A stretch of 64,000 nucleotides of DNA from Actinomycetota bacterium (GCA_026393475.1 JAPLAA010000092.1:19669-83668); one strand, 5' to 3'. Shown: positions 24,303 to 34,400, counted from the first letter of the stretch. The notes: generated by a model not told the origin, from the letters alone. Numbers and translations are program-made.

Positions 24303-25123
24303 CCGACCGCTCGACGGCCGACCCGGCCGGCGCCGTCGATCCCGCCGATCTGCTCGCCCTCGCCTGCTCGCTGGCGCGGGCTGCTGGCTCGATGGCGGCC
24401 GAGGGACGCCGCCGCGGAGTGCCCGCGGGCGACACCAAGTCGACGGCGACCGACATGGTGACCGAGTTCGACCGGGCCTCGGAGCAACTGATCGTCGAGG
24501 GCCTGCGCGCCGCCCGTCCGGACGACGGCCTCATCGGTGAAGAGGGCAGCTCCCACGAGGGCACGAGCGGCATCGACTGGCTCGTGGACCCGATCGACGG
24601 CACCACCAACTTCCTCTACGACCTGCCGGGCTGGGCGGTGTCGATCGCCGCAGCCGACCGCGACGGCGCGCTCGTCGGCGCCGTGTACGTCCCGGCGCTC
24701 GACGAGATGTTCGCGGCGCGGCGCGGCGCGGGGGCCACGTGCAACGACCGGCCGCTGCGTTGCGGCACGCTCGCCTCGCCCGCCACCGCCCTGGTCGCGA
24801 CCGGGTTCAGCTATTCGCCCGAGCGGCGCGGTCGCCACGCCGCCAGGCTCGCCCACGTGCTGCCCCAGGTGCGCGACATCCGCCGCTTCGGTGCGGCCTC
24901 GGTCGACCTCTGCCACGTCGCCGCCGGCCGGGTCGACGCGTACGTCGAGGAGTTCCTCGGCCCGTGGGACCTCGCCGCCGGCGAGCTCATCGCTCGCGAG
25001 GCCGGCTGTCGGACGGGCGACCTCGAGGGCGGTCCGGCGCGTCCGGCACAGGTGCTCGTCGCCAACCCTGCGTTGTTCGAGCCGCTCGCAGCCCTGCTGC
25101 GCAAGGCCTGGGCCACCGCCTGA
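24299..25123 (+). CDS. Inositol monophosphatase family protein
   Basis: Mg-dependent phosphatase, 274 residues. Metal-site motifs: LIGEEGS (Glu), the signature WLVDPIDGTTNFLYDLP, and the C-terminal WDLAAGELIAREAG. Likely substrates are inositol-1-phosphate (for phosphatidylinositol or PIM synthesis), histidinol phosphate or PAP; the sequence alone does not decide. Presence of PIM-type genes (ppm-like at 23127, pimB-like at 43086) makes inositol phosphate attractive. ATGA overlap with the preceding gene. Confidence 0.9.
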   Translation: MTDRSTADPAGAVDPADLLALACSLARAAGSMAAEGRRRGVPAGDTKSTATDMVTEFDRASEQLIVEGLRAARPDDGLIGEEGSSHEGTSGIDWLVDPIDGTTNFLYDLPGWAVSIAAADRDGALVGAVYVPALDEMFAARRGAGATCNDRPLRCGTLASPATALVATGFSYSPERRGRHAARLAHVLPQVRDIRRFGAASVDLCHVAAGRVDAYVEEFLGPWDLAAGELIAREAGCRTGDLEGGPARPAQVLVANPALFEPLAALLRKAWATA

Positions 25124-25246
25124 TCCGCCGCCCCGGTGCTGCTCCGGTGCCGTTTCGGCACCGTTGGCGGCGCTCGAATCCGGCCACCGACCGACTCCTC
25201 GTCCCGTGGGCACCTCCGGCACGACGATTCCTGGCATCATGGGGAC

Positions 25247-25927
25247 GTGGGTACACGCATCCTGGCAGTCGAGGACGACGAGCGCATCCGGTCAGCCGTC
25301 AAGCTCGCCCTGGAGGACGAGGGGTGGACCGTCGACGAGGCGGGCAGCGGTGAGGAGGCGATCGAGATCTTCGGCCGCGCCACGCCCGATGTCGTCCTGA
25401 TCGACATCATGCTGCCCGGCATCGACGGGTTCGAGCTGTGCCGCACCCTGCGCCGCACGAGCGACGTGCCGATCGTGATGGTCACGGCCCGCAACGACAC
25501 CCACGACGTGGTGGCCGGGCTCGAGGCCGGCGCCGACGACTACCTCACCAAGCCGTTCGCACCGAAGGAGCTGTCCGCACGCATCCGTGCGCTGCTGCGC
25601 CGGATCCGACCGATCACGACCGGCCACGCGAAGTTGGCGTTCGGCAACCTGGAGATCGTCCCCGAGGAGGGCAAGGTCCTCCGCGACGGCACCGAGCTGC
25701 ACCTCACCAAGACCGAGTTCCGTCTGTTGTGCGAGCTCGCTCAGAACCCGGGACGGGTGTTCAGCCGCGAGAGCCTGCTCGACAAGGTGTGGGGCTACGA
25801 CTACTTCGGTGACGGTCGGCTGGTCGACGTGCACATCCGCCGCCTGCGCACCAAGGTCGAGGCCGACCCGGCCAACCCGCGCCACGTGGTCACGGTCCGC
25901 GGCCTCGGCTATCGCCTGCAGTCGTGA
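25247..25927 (+). CDS. mtrA: MtrA-like OmpR-family response regulator
   Basis: DNA-binding response regulator, 226 residues. Receiver domain: acidic pair Glu9-Asp10-Asp11, phospho-acceptor Asp53 (VVLIDIMLPGIDG), Thr80, and Lys102 (YLTKPFAPKEL). A winged-helix output domain follows (TKTEFRLLCELAQNPGRVFS, DVHIRRLRTKVE, VRGLGYRL). High similarity in the DTHDVVAGLEAGADDY stretch and the downstream kinase plus GerMN lipoprotein identify the MtrAB-LpqB module, which in other Actinobacteria couples cell-wall state to division. GTG 25247 has CATCAT 6 nt upstream. Confidence 0.85.
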   Translation: MGTRILAVEDDERIRSAVKLALEDEGWTVDEAGSGEEAIEIFGRATPDVVLIDIMLPGIDGFELCRTLRRTSDVPIVMVTARNDTHDVVAGLEAGADDYLTKPFAPKELSARIRALLRRIRPITTGHAKLAFGNLEIVPEEGKVLRDGTELHLTKTEFRLLCELAQNPGRVFSRESLLDKVWGYDYFGDGRLVDVHIRRLRTKVEADPANPRHVVTVRGLGYRLQS

Positions 25928-27396
25928 CCGAACTGTTGTCCGAGGCGCCGAGCGCGTCCCGGGTGCAACGCCTCGTCGCCAGCCTCTCCGCCGCCCGGCC
26001 TGCGCGCCTCGGGCTGCGCACCCGGGTGCTGCTCATGTTCTCGCTCGGTTCGCTGTTGCTCGCGGTGTTCCTCGCCGCGGCCGCCTACAGCTTCACCCGC
26101 AGCAGCCTGCTCACCCAGCGCGATCGCACCGCGGTCGCCGAGGTCGGCAAGCATGCCGATTTCGCCGCCACCGAACTCGCGAACGACTCCGCCGTGGCCG
26201 CGATCGCCGCGCTCGGCGCCCAGGACGTGTCGCAGATCGTCATCTACCAAGGTGATGATCCCGAGCCGTCCGGCACCTTCGACCCGGCCGAGATCCCGCA
26301 GGCCCTGCTCACCCGGGTGCGCAACGACCAGGTGGCGGCGCGGATGGTGGGTGTGGTCGACGACGCGCCGGCGATCATCGTCGGCATCCCCCTCGACGAC
26401 GTCGCCGACGACGCTGCCTACTTCGAAGCCGTCGACATCAGTGAGATCGAGGAGACGCTGAACTCGGTGGGTCTGTCGTTGTTCTTCGGCGCGCTCATCA
26501 CCTCGATGTTCGGCGTGGTGCTCGGGTGGTTCGCCGCGAACCGGGCGGTCCGCCCGCTCGCCGATGCTGCCCAGGCCGCGCAGCTGATCGCCGGCGGACG
26601 CCTCGACACCCGCCTGGAGCCCTCGGACGACCCCGACCTGCGCACGCTCGCCCAGTCGTTCAACGACATGGCGTCGGCGCTGCAGTCGCGCGTCGAGCGC
26701 GACGCCCGGTTCGCGAGCGACGTCAGCCACGAGCTGCGCAGCCCGCTGATGACGCTCGCAGCGAGCGTCGAGGTGATGCAGGCCCGTCGCGGCGATCTGC
26801 CCGAACGCGCCCAGACCGCACTCGATCTCCTCGCGAGCGACGTGGTGCGCTTCCAGGGGCTCGTCGAGGACCTGCTCGAGATCTCGCGCTTCGACGCCGG
26901 CGCGATCCGCCTGCACCGCGAAGACCTCCTCGTCGCCGAGTTCGTCCGCGCCGCGGTGGCCGTCAGCAGCGTGCCGTCCACCCCGGTCACCGTCAGCGAA
27001 CGTGGCGAGTGCATGGTGATGCAGGGCGATCGTCGGCGGCTGGCCCGCGTGGTGGCCAACCTCATCGACAACGCCCGGCTGCACGGTGGCGGCGAGGCAG
27101 CGATCTACGTGAGCGAGGCCGAGAACGAGGGCGAGCCGATCGGGCACGTGTGGATCGCTGTCGAGGACAGCGGGCCGGGCGTCCCTCCCGAGGAGCGCGA
27201 CCTGGTGTTCGAGCGGTTCGCCCGCGGGGCAGTCGCCGGCCGTCGGAGCTCGAGCGACGGCGCCGGCCTCGGGCTCGCCCTCGTCGACGAGCACATCCGC
27301 ATGCACGGTGGACGGGTGTGGGTCGAGGACCGCCGCGACGGCGAACCCGGCGCCCGCTTCGTGCTCGAACTGCCGGCCGAGGAGGTGGGGATCTGA
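25924..27396 (+). CDS. mtrB: MtrB-like sensor histidine kinase
   Basis: 490 residues. TM1 (about 32-55), an extracytoplasmic sensor of about 130 residues, TM2 (about 180-203), HAMP, then HisKA (SDVSHELRSPLMTL, phospho-His) and HATPase_c with NLIDNARLHG, EDSGPGVPPEERD and GAGLGLALVDEH boxes. GTG 25924 overlaps the regulator's stop (GTGA). Order and domain plan match MtrB of other Actinobacteria. Confidence 0.87.
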   Translation: MTELLSEAPSASRVQRLVASLSAARPARLGLRTRVLLMFSLGSLLLAVFLAAAAYSFTRSSLLTQRDRTAVAEVGKHADFAATELANDSAVAAIAALGAQDVSQIVIYQGDDPEPSGTFDPAEIPQALLTRVRNDQVAARMVGVVDDAPAIIVGIPLDDVADDAAYFEAVDISEIEETLNSVGLSLFFGALITSMFGVVLGWFAANRAVRPLADAAQAAQLIAGGRLDTRLEPSDDPDLRTLAQSFNDMASALQSRVERDARFASDVSHELRSPLMTLAASVEVMQARRGDLPERAQTALDLLASDVVRFQGLVEDLLEISRFDAGAIRLHREDLLVAEFVRAAVAVSSVPSTPVTVSERGECMVMQGDRRRLARVVANLIDNARLHGGGEAAIYVSEAENEGEPIGHVWIAVEDSGPGVPPEERDLVFERFARGAVAGRRSSSDGAGLGLALVDEHIRMHGGRVWVEDRRDGEPGARFVLELPAEEVGI

Positions 27397-28025
27397 TGGA
27401 CCGATCCCGCGCTCGCCGTTCCGGACGTCCGGGCCTCGTCATCACCATGGTGGCCGCGATCACGACGCTGGCCGCGTGCGGCATCTCCGCCGAGAGCACT
27501 CCTCGCGACATCGAGCTCACGAGCAAGGGCGGCTCCATCGGTCGGGCTGCCGTCGGCTCCGGTCAGGTCTTCCTGGTGCAGCCGGTCGCCGGCGGCGCAG
27601 CGCCTGAGCTGGTGAGCGTCCAGCGCGCGACCGGTGCATCGGTGGGCAGCGATCCCACGCCCGTGCTCGACGTCCTGTTCGCCGGGCCGAACCCGGCCGA
27701 GATCGAAGGGAACGTCACGACGTTCCTGCCCGAAGGGCTGACGGTGGTCGACTGGAGCGTGCGCAGCGGCGGCGTGGTGACCATCGATCTGCCCGAGGCC
27801 TTCGGCGAACTCACCGGCCAGAGCCTCAGGTTCGCGCTCGCCCAGATCGTGCACACCGTGACCGCCGCGGGTGACGTGAACGGGGTGCGGATCACCATCG
27901 GCGGCGAGGCCCGCGAGTGGCCGGACGTCAACAGCCAGCTGCAGAGCGACCCGCTCACGATCTACGACTACCCGGGCATGGTGCGCTCCACCCAACCGGC
28001 ATTCCCCGCCGTCCCGAGCGACTGA
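27396..28025 (+). CDS. Short LpqB-like lipoprotein with GerMN domain
   Basis: 209 residues. Signal peptide with lipobox TLAAC (Cys28), then a single GerMN domain (LDVLFAGPNP to VRITIGGE, with ALAQIVHTVT). Begins one base inside the kinase stop (TGATG), the third gene of the MtrAB-type operon. LpqB of mycobacteria is about 580 residues with GerMN plus a beta-propeller; here everything after the GerMN domain is missing and the protein ends naturally. It probably modulates MtrB from outside. Confidence 0.82.
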   Translation: MDRSRARRSGRPGLVITMVAAITTLAACGISAESTPRDIELTSKGGSIGRAAVGSGQVFLVQPVAGGAAPELVSVQRATGASVGSDPTPVLDVLFAGPNPAEIEGNVTTFLPEGLTVVDWSVRSGGVVTIDLPEAFGELTGQSLRFALAQIVHTVTAAGDVNGVRITIGGEAREWPDVNSQLQSDPLTIYDYPGMVRSTQPAFPAVPSD

Positions 28026-28046
28026 CCCGCCGTCAGCCGGTCAGCG

Positions 28047-28168
28047 CTCAGCCGGTCGATGTTGGCCTCGCTCGCTGGCGCTCGCTCAGCCGGTCGATGT
28101 TGGCCTCGCTCGCTGGCGCTCGCTCAGCCGGTCGATGTTGGCCTCGCTCGCTGGCGCTCGCTCAGCCG
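28047..28168. repeat. 38-bp tandem repeat between convergent genes
   Basis: Three identical copies (28047, 28085, 28123) of a unit starting CTCAGCCGGTCGATGTTGGC plus the first 8 bases of a fourth copy. The pfkA stop codon (28162-28164) lies in that partial copy. No spacers separate the units, so it is not a CRISPR. Confidence 0.95.
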
Positions 28169-29196
28169 AAGAACACGCTCGCCACGTCTCGATACAGGTG
28201 CAGGTCGACGGGCCGGGTGCGACCGACGGTCTCGGCCAGCGGCACCATCACGATCTCGTTGCCCTGCAGCGCGGTCATGCATCCCCACGACTCGCGGTGC
28301 ACGGCATCGATCGCCTCGACGCCGTACCGGGTGGCCAGCACACGGTCGAACGCGGTCGGCGTGCCGCCCCGCTGGATGTGACCGAGCAGCACCACCCGCG
28401 ACTCGAACCCGGTGCGCTCCTCGATCGAGTGGGCGATCGTCTCGGCGATGCCGCCCAGGCGCACGTGCCCGTAGGGGTCGTACACCTTCTCCCCCATCGG
28501 CAGCGTCCCCGGCACCGGCTCGGCGCCTTCTGCGACGACGACGATCGAGGCGTACCGACCGCGCTCGTGCCGCTGGCGGAGGATGGCACAGACCTCCTCG
28601 ATGTCGAACGGCATCTCGGGGATCAGGATCACCGTGGCGCCACCGGCGATGCCCGCATGGGTGGCGATCCAGCCGGCATGGCGCCCCATCACCTCGACCA
28701 CCATCACACGGTCGTGGCTCTCGGCGGTGGTGTGCAACCGGTCGATCGCGTCGGTGGCGATCTGCACGGCCGTCGTGAAGCCGAAGGTGAGCTCGGTGCC
28801 CACCACGTCGTTGTCGATCGTCTTCGGCACGCCGATGATCGGCAGTCCGAACTCGCTGTGCATCTGGCAGGCGACGCTCAACGAGCCGTTGCCACCGATC
28901 ACCACGAGGGCGTCGAGCCCCATCTCACGGAACGTGTCGACCACGCGCTGGGGACCGCCCACATGGTCGTACGGGCTGCCGCGCCGGGTGCCGAGCAGGG
29001 TGCCGCCCCGGGGCAGCATGCCGCGCAGCGACGACACGTCGAGCGGCATCGTGCGGCGCTCCATCACCCCGTCCCAGGCATCGAGGAAACCCACCAGCTC
29101 GTCGCCGTACACGGTCTCGCCCTTGCGGACGATCGCTCGGATGACGGCGTTCAGGCCGGGGCAATCGCCACCACCTGTCAAGATCCCGACTCGCAC
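28162..29196 (-). CDS. pfkA: 6-phosphofructokinase (ATP-type by active-site residues)
   Basis: Phosphorylates fructose 6-phosphate in glycolysis; 344 residues. GILTGGGDCPGLNAVIRA, LGTRRGSPY, VIGGNGSLSVA, PKTIDNDV, EVMGRHAGWIA, and GHIQRGGTP are present. GGNGS has Gly at the position that is Asp in PPi-dependent enzymes, so ATP is the likely donor, although the Lys in PKTIDND is shared with PPi enzymes and group III PFKs. GTG 29196 is preceded by TAGGAT at 8 nt (leaderless). An 11-bp repeat array lies about 100 bp upstream. Confidence 0.93.
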   Translation of the reverse strand: MRVGILTGGGDCPGLNAVIRAIVRKGETVYGDELVGFLDAWDGVMERRTMPLDVSSLRGMLPRGGTLLGTRRGSPYDHVGGPQRVVDTFREMGLDALVVIGGNGSLSVACQMHSEFGLPIIGVPKTIDNDVVGTELTFGFTTAVQIATDAIDRLHTTAESHDRVMVVEVMGRHAGWIATHAGIAGGATVILIPEMPFDIEEVCAILRQRHERGRYASIVVVAEGAEPVPGTLPMGEKVYDPYGHVRLGGIAETIAHSIEERTGFESRVVLLGHIQRGGTPTAFDRVLATRYGVEAIDAVHRESWGCMTALQGNEIVMVPLAETVGRTRPVDLHLYRDVASVFFG

Positions 29197-29204
29197 GTGT
29201 CCCG

Positions 29205-29210
29205 ATCCTA
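29205..29210 (-). promoter_or_regulatory. -10 box (TAGGAT) for pfkA
   Basis: TAGGAT on the minus strand, 8 nt upstream of GTG 29196. Confidence 0.5.
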
Positions 29211-29291
29211 GACGATCCCCAGGGCCGATCCCAGGGTTTCGCCACGACGTCCACAAACCCCCCTTCGCGATCGGGTCCCCCCTCGTTGCCG

Positions 29292-29357
29292 AGGGCTGCA
29301 CAAGGGCTGCACAAGGGCTGCACAAGGGCTGCACAAGGGCTGCACAAGGGCTGCACA
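29292..29357. repeat. Six copies of an 11-bp repeat in a divergent promoter region
   Basis: AGGGCTGCACA is repeated six times without interruption (29292-29357). It sits between pfkA (start 29196, minus) and a membrane-protein gene (start 29400, plus). The 11-bp period is close to one helical turn, so all units face the same side of the DNA. Confidence 0.97.
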
Positions 29358-29399
29358 TGGATGGGCACTCGGCGAGCGGCCGTGCTAGGAACACAGGCC

Positions 29400-29762
29400 A
29401 TGGCGTGGGACAGAACGCGACCGGTGCCCTGGCAGCGGCTCATCAGGGACTGGCTGATCTATGTGGCGATCATGACGGTGGTGCTCGCCATCGTCTACCG
29501 CGACCGGCTCACGGCAGGCCTGTTCGGCGGACTGCTCGTGAGCGGACCGGTGTTCGTGCTGATGGGCGCGCTGCTGGCCAAGCTCGGCTACCAACGCAAG
29601 ACACTGAAGCAGCTCCGCCGGGAGACCGACGAGCGGGTGGCGGCGAAGGCGGCCGAGGCGGGCATCCAGAGCGCCGGCGCGCCGGCATCGCGCTCCCGAC
29701 CGGCGCCCACCAAGCGCACGTCGGGTGGCGGGAGCCGCCCCGGACAGCACAAGAAACGCTGA
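29400..29762 (+). CDS. Small two-TM membrane protein with basic tail
   Basis: 120 residues, not recognised. Two helices (LIYVAIMTVVLAIVY and LFGGLLVSGPVFVLMGALLA), then a charged helix (KTLKQLRRETDERVAAKAAE) and a Pro/Arg/Lys-rich tail ending PGQHKKR. ATG 29400 is chosen because AGGAA at 29386 gives a ribosome-binding site; a longer reading would translate the 11-bp repeats. It is 51 bp upstream of glpK on the same strand. Confidence 0.75.
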   Translation: MAWDRTRPVPWQRLIRDWLIYVAIMTVVLAIVYRDRLTAGLFGGLLVSGPVFVLMGALLAKLGYQRKTLKQLRRETDERVAAKAAEAGIQSAGAPASRSRPAPTKRTSGGGSRPGQHKKR

Positions 29763-29799
29763 CGCCCGGCCGGCGCCCGTCGCGATCGACGGCGGCCGG

Positions 29800-29805
29800 T
29801 AATGT
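29800..29805 (+). promoter_or_regulatory. -10 box (TAATGT) for glpK
   Basis: TAATGT lies 8 nt upstream of ATG 29814 and overlaps the alternative ATG at 29802. Confidence 0.45.
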
Positions 29806-29813
29806 CGCCGCCG

Positions 29814-31343
29814 ATGTCCGACACCAGCACCACCGCGTCCGCTCCGCCCGACCCCCGGCCGTGCGTCATCGCCATCGATGCCGGCACCACCGGCGTGCGC
29901 AGCCGAGCCGTGTTCACCGACGCGCCGTCGGTGTCGTCCTACCGCGAGTTCGCCCAGCACTACCCCGAGCCCGGCCAGGTCGAGCACGACGCGGTCGAGA
30001 TCTGGGAACGCGTCCGCGAGACGCTGCTCGACGTGATCGACCAGGTCACTGCGCAGGGCGCCACGGTGGCCGCGATCGGCATCACCAACCAGCGTGAGAC
30101 GGTGCTCGCCTGGAGCCGGGCGACCGGCGTGCCCTACGGCACCGCCATCGTGTGGCAGGACCGGCGCACGGCGGGCCGCTGCGACGAGCTGACCGAGGCC
30201 GGTGCGCTGCCACGCGTGCGCGAGATCACCGGGCTCGTGCTCGACCCCTACTTCTCCGGCACCAAGGTCGAGTGGTTGCTCGCCAACCGCGACATCCCGG
30301 TCACCGACGACCTCGCGATCGGCACGATCGACTCGTGGCTGCTGTGGAATCTCACCGGCGGCGAGGTGCACGCGACCGACCCGTCCAACGCGAGCCGGAC
30401 GATGCTGTTCGACATCCGTACGCTCGGCTGGTCGGCGGAGATGTGCGATCTGCTGCACGTGCCGATGAGCGCGCTGCCCACGGTGATGCCGTCGAGCGGC
30501 CGGTTCGGCGTCACCTCCGATCGCTGTGGCGTCCCCGACGGCATCCCGGTGTCCGGTATCGCCGGCGACCAGCAGGCCGCCCTGTTCGGTCAGGCGTGCT
30601 TCGTCCCGGGCACGGCGAAGAACACCTACGGCACCGGCAGTTTCGTGTTGATGAACGTCGGCGATCGATGCCCGCCGCCCACCGAGGGGATGCTCACCAC
30701 GGTCGCGTGGACGCTCGCCGACGGCACGACGGCCTACGCACTCGAGGGCTCGATCTTCGTCACCGGTGCGGCGATCCAGTGGTTGCGCGACGGGTTGTCG
30801 ATCATCGACAGCTCACCCGAGGTCGGCCCGCTCGCGGCGAGCGTGCCCGACACCGGCGGGGTGTATCTGGTGCCGGCCTTCGCCGGGCTCGGCAGCCCGT
30901 ACTGGGACCCCTACGCACGCGGCACGATCGTGGGCATCACGCGGGGCACCACGCGGGCGCATCTCGCCCGGGCGACGGTCGAGGCGATGGCCTTCCAGAC
31001 CCGCGACGTGGTCGATGCCATGGTCGCCGCCTCCGGCACCCCGTTGCTCGAGCTGCGCGTCGACGGCGGCGCGTCGGTGATGGACCTCCTGATGCAGTTG
31101 CAGGCCGATCAGCTCGGCGTCGTCGTGCGCCGGCCGAAGGACCAGGAGACGACGGCGCTGGGTGCGGCGTTCCTCGCCGGGTTGGCCGAGGGCGTCTGGC
31201 CGTCGCTCGACTCGGTCACGAGCCGCTGGGAGCTCGATGCCGAGTTCACGCCGATCGACGGCGATCTCGCCGTCTTCACCGCCCTGCAGTACGAGCAGTG
31301 GCAGCGGGCCGTCGAACGGTCTCGCCACTGGGCATCGAGCTGA
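29814..31343 (+). CDS. glpK: Glycerol kinase
   Basis: ATP:glycerol 3-phosphotransferase, FGGY family, 509 residues. AIDAGTTGVRSRAV (ATP loop), GITNQRETVLAW, AIVWQDRRTAGRCDEL, PYFSGTKVEWLL, GIAGDQQAALFGQACF, KNTYGTGSFVLMN, GGVYLVPAFAGLGSPYWDPYARG and the RVDGGASVMDLLMQLQAD region all match GlpK. The start at 29814 is preferred over ATG 29802 because TAATGT precedes it at leaderless spacing. It is 22 kb from glpD; a second, more divergent FGGY kinase is beside glpD. Confidence 0.95.
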   Translation: MSDTSTTASAPPDPRPCVIAIDAGTTGVRSRAVFTDAPSVSSYREFAQHYPEPGQVEHDAVEIWERVRETLLDVIDQVTAQGATVAAIGITNQRETVLAWSRATGVPYGTAIVWQDRRTAGRCDELTEAGALPRVREITGLVLDPYFSGTKVEWLLANRDIPVTDDLAIGTIDSWLLWNLTGGEVHATDPSNASRTMLFDIRTLGWSAEMCDLLHVPMSALPTVMPSSGRFGVTSDRCGVPDGIPVSGIAGDQQAALFGQACFVPGTAKNTYGTGSFVLMNVGDRCPPPTEGMLTTVAWTLADGTTAYALEGSIFVTGAAIQWLRDGLSIIDSSPEVGPLAASVPDTGGVYLVPAFAGLGSPYWDPYARGTIVGITRGTTRAHLARATVEAMAFQTRDVVDAMVAASGTPLLELRVDGGASVMDLLMQLQADQLGVVVRRPKDQETTALGAAFLAGLAEGVWPSLDSVTSRWELDAEFTPIDGDLAVFTALQYEQWQRAVERSRHWASS

Positions 31344-31400
31344 GCGCTCCCGACGCGACGAGGCGCAGGGCCAGGCTGGGCAACGGCCCCGCCGTCGAGG

Positions 31401-34400
31401 TCACCAGCCGCGTCGGCGGCGTCCGCTGACGAGCACGACCGCGAAGGCCAGCGCTCCCGCGGCACCCCCGAAGCCGAGCAGGTCTGCGGCCCGGAAGTCC
31501 CTGGGTGTCATCGGCGTCGCCGGCGTCGTCGCCGGAACGGGCATGGAGCCCTCGGCGTCCGCGCCCGGTGCCGACGTCGCAGGAGCGGCCGATCCGGTCG
31601 ATCCCGTCGACTCGCCGGGCCGCACGTCGACGGTGTCGACGTCGACGTCGTCCTCCGTCGCGGTGTCAGCAGGGTCGGCCGTGAGCATCGCGGTGACCGC
31701 GACGTCATCGGTCTCCGTCGCCGGTCCGACCGAGGCCGTGAGCGACAGCACCGACGAGGTGTCGGGTGCGATCCCGTCCGGGGCGGTGCACACGATGGTG
31801 GCGCTCCGTCCGTCGCACGACCAGGCATCGACGCCACCGTCGACGGCGACGATCTCGACGCCGACAGGGAGCGCGACCGTCATCGTCACCGGTGTGGCCG
31901 ACCGGCTGGGTCCGTCGTTCACCACGGTCACGGCGAGCACCATCCGCTCACCCACGTACGCAACGTCGGGGGCGTCGACGTCGATCGACATCGCCGCCGA
32001 TCGACCCACCTGCACGGGAGCGGCCGACCGGTGGGGCACGGCATCGGTGACCCCGATGACCCGGGCCGCCTGGGTGGCGTCACCGTCGGCGGCCGGCACC
32101 AACGTCAGGTCGATCGGCGGGAGCGTCTCACCGACGTCGAGCACCGGCTGCCCGTACTCGGCACGTCGACGTCCGTAGGTGCACTCGACCGTCCGGGTCA
32201 CGTCCGGGTCGTCGGCGTCGACGCTTCTCGTGGTGACACCGCAGGCCCACCCGTCGCCGTCGGCCGCCATCAGATCGATCGCCGCGGTCACGGGGATCTG
32301 GACGACGACCGGACCGTACTCGCCACTCGGTCCGTCGTTGCCGACGACGACCTGTACGTCGTGCGGCTCACCGGTGCGCCAGGCGCCCGACGACGTGTCG
32401 ACGAGCGAGACCGTGTTCGTGGTCTCCGGCGCCGCGGTCCAGGTGAGAGTGCTGCTGATCGGTTCGGGGCCCGAGGCCGACCCGGTCACGGTCACGGTGT
32501 GGTCGAACGACTCCCGAGCGCTCGGCGCCAGGTTCGACACCGCCTCGGGCGCCACCCTCGCGGTCACCTCGACCGCGGGCATGAGCATGCCCGACACCAC
32601 CGGCGTCGTCGATGCGTCCCAGGTGCACGTCCAGCTGCCGTCGGCGATGTCGCTCGGCGCCTCGACGGCGCAGATCCAGCCGTCGCCGACGACCGCACCG
32701 ATCTCGAGACCGGCGGCGACCTCGGCGCGCACCTCGACCTCACCCTCGTCCGCCGCCGGTCCCTGGTTGGTGACGACCACCTCGTAGGTGAGCTGCTCGC
32801 CGACCTCGACGAAACGACTGCCGGTGACCGCCTGGACGGAGAGCTCGGCGACCGGGCCGGGCGCAACACTGCGCTGGGCGAGATCGTTCGACGGGTTGCG
32901 ATCGCCGGCGAAGGTCACCCGGCCGGGGATCGGCGGGTCGCCGGCGAACCCCGGATCGATCTGCACGTTGACGACGAGCGCATCGAGCGCGGTGCCGGCA
33001 CCGACATCGCGGAGCTGGCGGCGGCACGACAGCACCCCGTTGGTGTCGGGATCGGCGGCGTAGGCGGTGCCGACGCGCGAGCCGCCGCAGGTCCATCCTC
33101 TGCCGCGGGCACTCACGAAACGCATGCCCTGCGGCATCGTGTCCTCGAGCACCAGTTCACCGGTGACGGCTGCCGGTCCGACCACGATCGGCGTGAGGAT
33201 CCAGTCGACACGCGCACCGGGCGCCATGGGAGTCGTCCCCGACAGCACGCCGGTGAGTGCCACGTCGGCGTCGCGACGCACGCGGGTCGACTCGCCGTCG
33301 GCATCGTTCGACGTGTCGCGGTCGAGTCCGCCGCCGGCGACGGTGGCGGTCGCGGTGGCGATGGCGAGGTCGGGGTCACCGTCGGAGCCGTCGTCGGCCA
33401 ACGCTCCCGGGCCGACCGCCACGCCCACGACGACCGGTGCCGCAGCGTCACCGACGAGGATCGTCGCCGACGAGGTGCAGTCCACGGTGGCGCCGATCGC
33501 ACACTCCCAGCCGTCGCCGACCGCACTGATCGCGACCATGCCGGCAGGGACGTCGACGCTCACCGTGACCGGACCGGTCGTCGCGTCCGGCCCCTCGTTG
33601 GCGACGTCGACCCGGTAACGACCGAGACCGCCCACGACGACGGCAGGGTCCGCGTTGGCCGTCCCGTCATCGGGGCCGACATCGGTGAGCCGGGCCACCA
33701 GGTCGACGGTGCGGGCGATGGCGCCCGCTCGATCGCCGGCGGATCCGAGCGGGTTCCCGGCCGCGTCCTCGGCGGTGAGGGTCACCTCGCTCACGTGGGC
33801 GATGGGCTTGCCCGCTGCGTCGACGACGCCGGGATCGTCGATGGCCGCCTCCTGTGGTGTCGCCGAGAACGCGAGCACGACCTCCTCACCCTGGTCGAGG
33901 TCACACATGTCCGACCAGGTGGCCGTCTGCATGCCGGCCACGTCGTCGACGAGCACCACCGGCGCCACGTCGCACGTCGGCGGCGAGACGGACACGGTGG
34001 CCGTGTAGACCCAGTTCTTCGGCAGCGAGTGCACCAGGTCGATGCCGTGCGCGGTCACGGGGTTCGGCGAGATGTTCGCCACCGTCAGGACCCACGTGAA
34101 TGGCTGTCCGATCGTCATCTGGTCGACTGCAGTGCCATCGCCGGCCGACGCCGTCAGCCGGAGCGTGGCCCGCCGGACGACCAGTTCGTCGACGACGGAC
34201 GGACCGTCGGTGGTGCCCGACCGACCCGCGAACCCCTGATCGGTGATGCTCACCGAGCTGGTCACCATCGAGCCGTCCTCCAGCTCCGTCGCCGCCGGCA
34301 GGCTCTCGCGCCAGGAGACCGTGCACTCGGTGCCGGGCGCGAGCGAGCCGGCGGTTCCGAAGAGGGTCCAACCCACCGTGGCCGGCCCGTCGACCGCCGT

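Noticed and set aside
28047..28168. 38-bp repeats as a possible CRISPR array
   Set aside because: Units are directly adjacent with no spacers, and no cas genes are present.
29286..29399. N-terminal extension of the small membrane protein through the 11-bp repeats (158 residues)
   Set aside because: The extension is translated repeat (AAQGLHKGCT); a ribosome-binding site favours ATG 29400.
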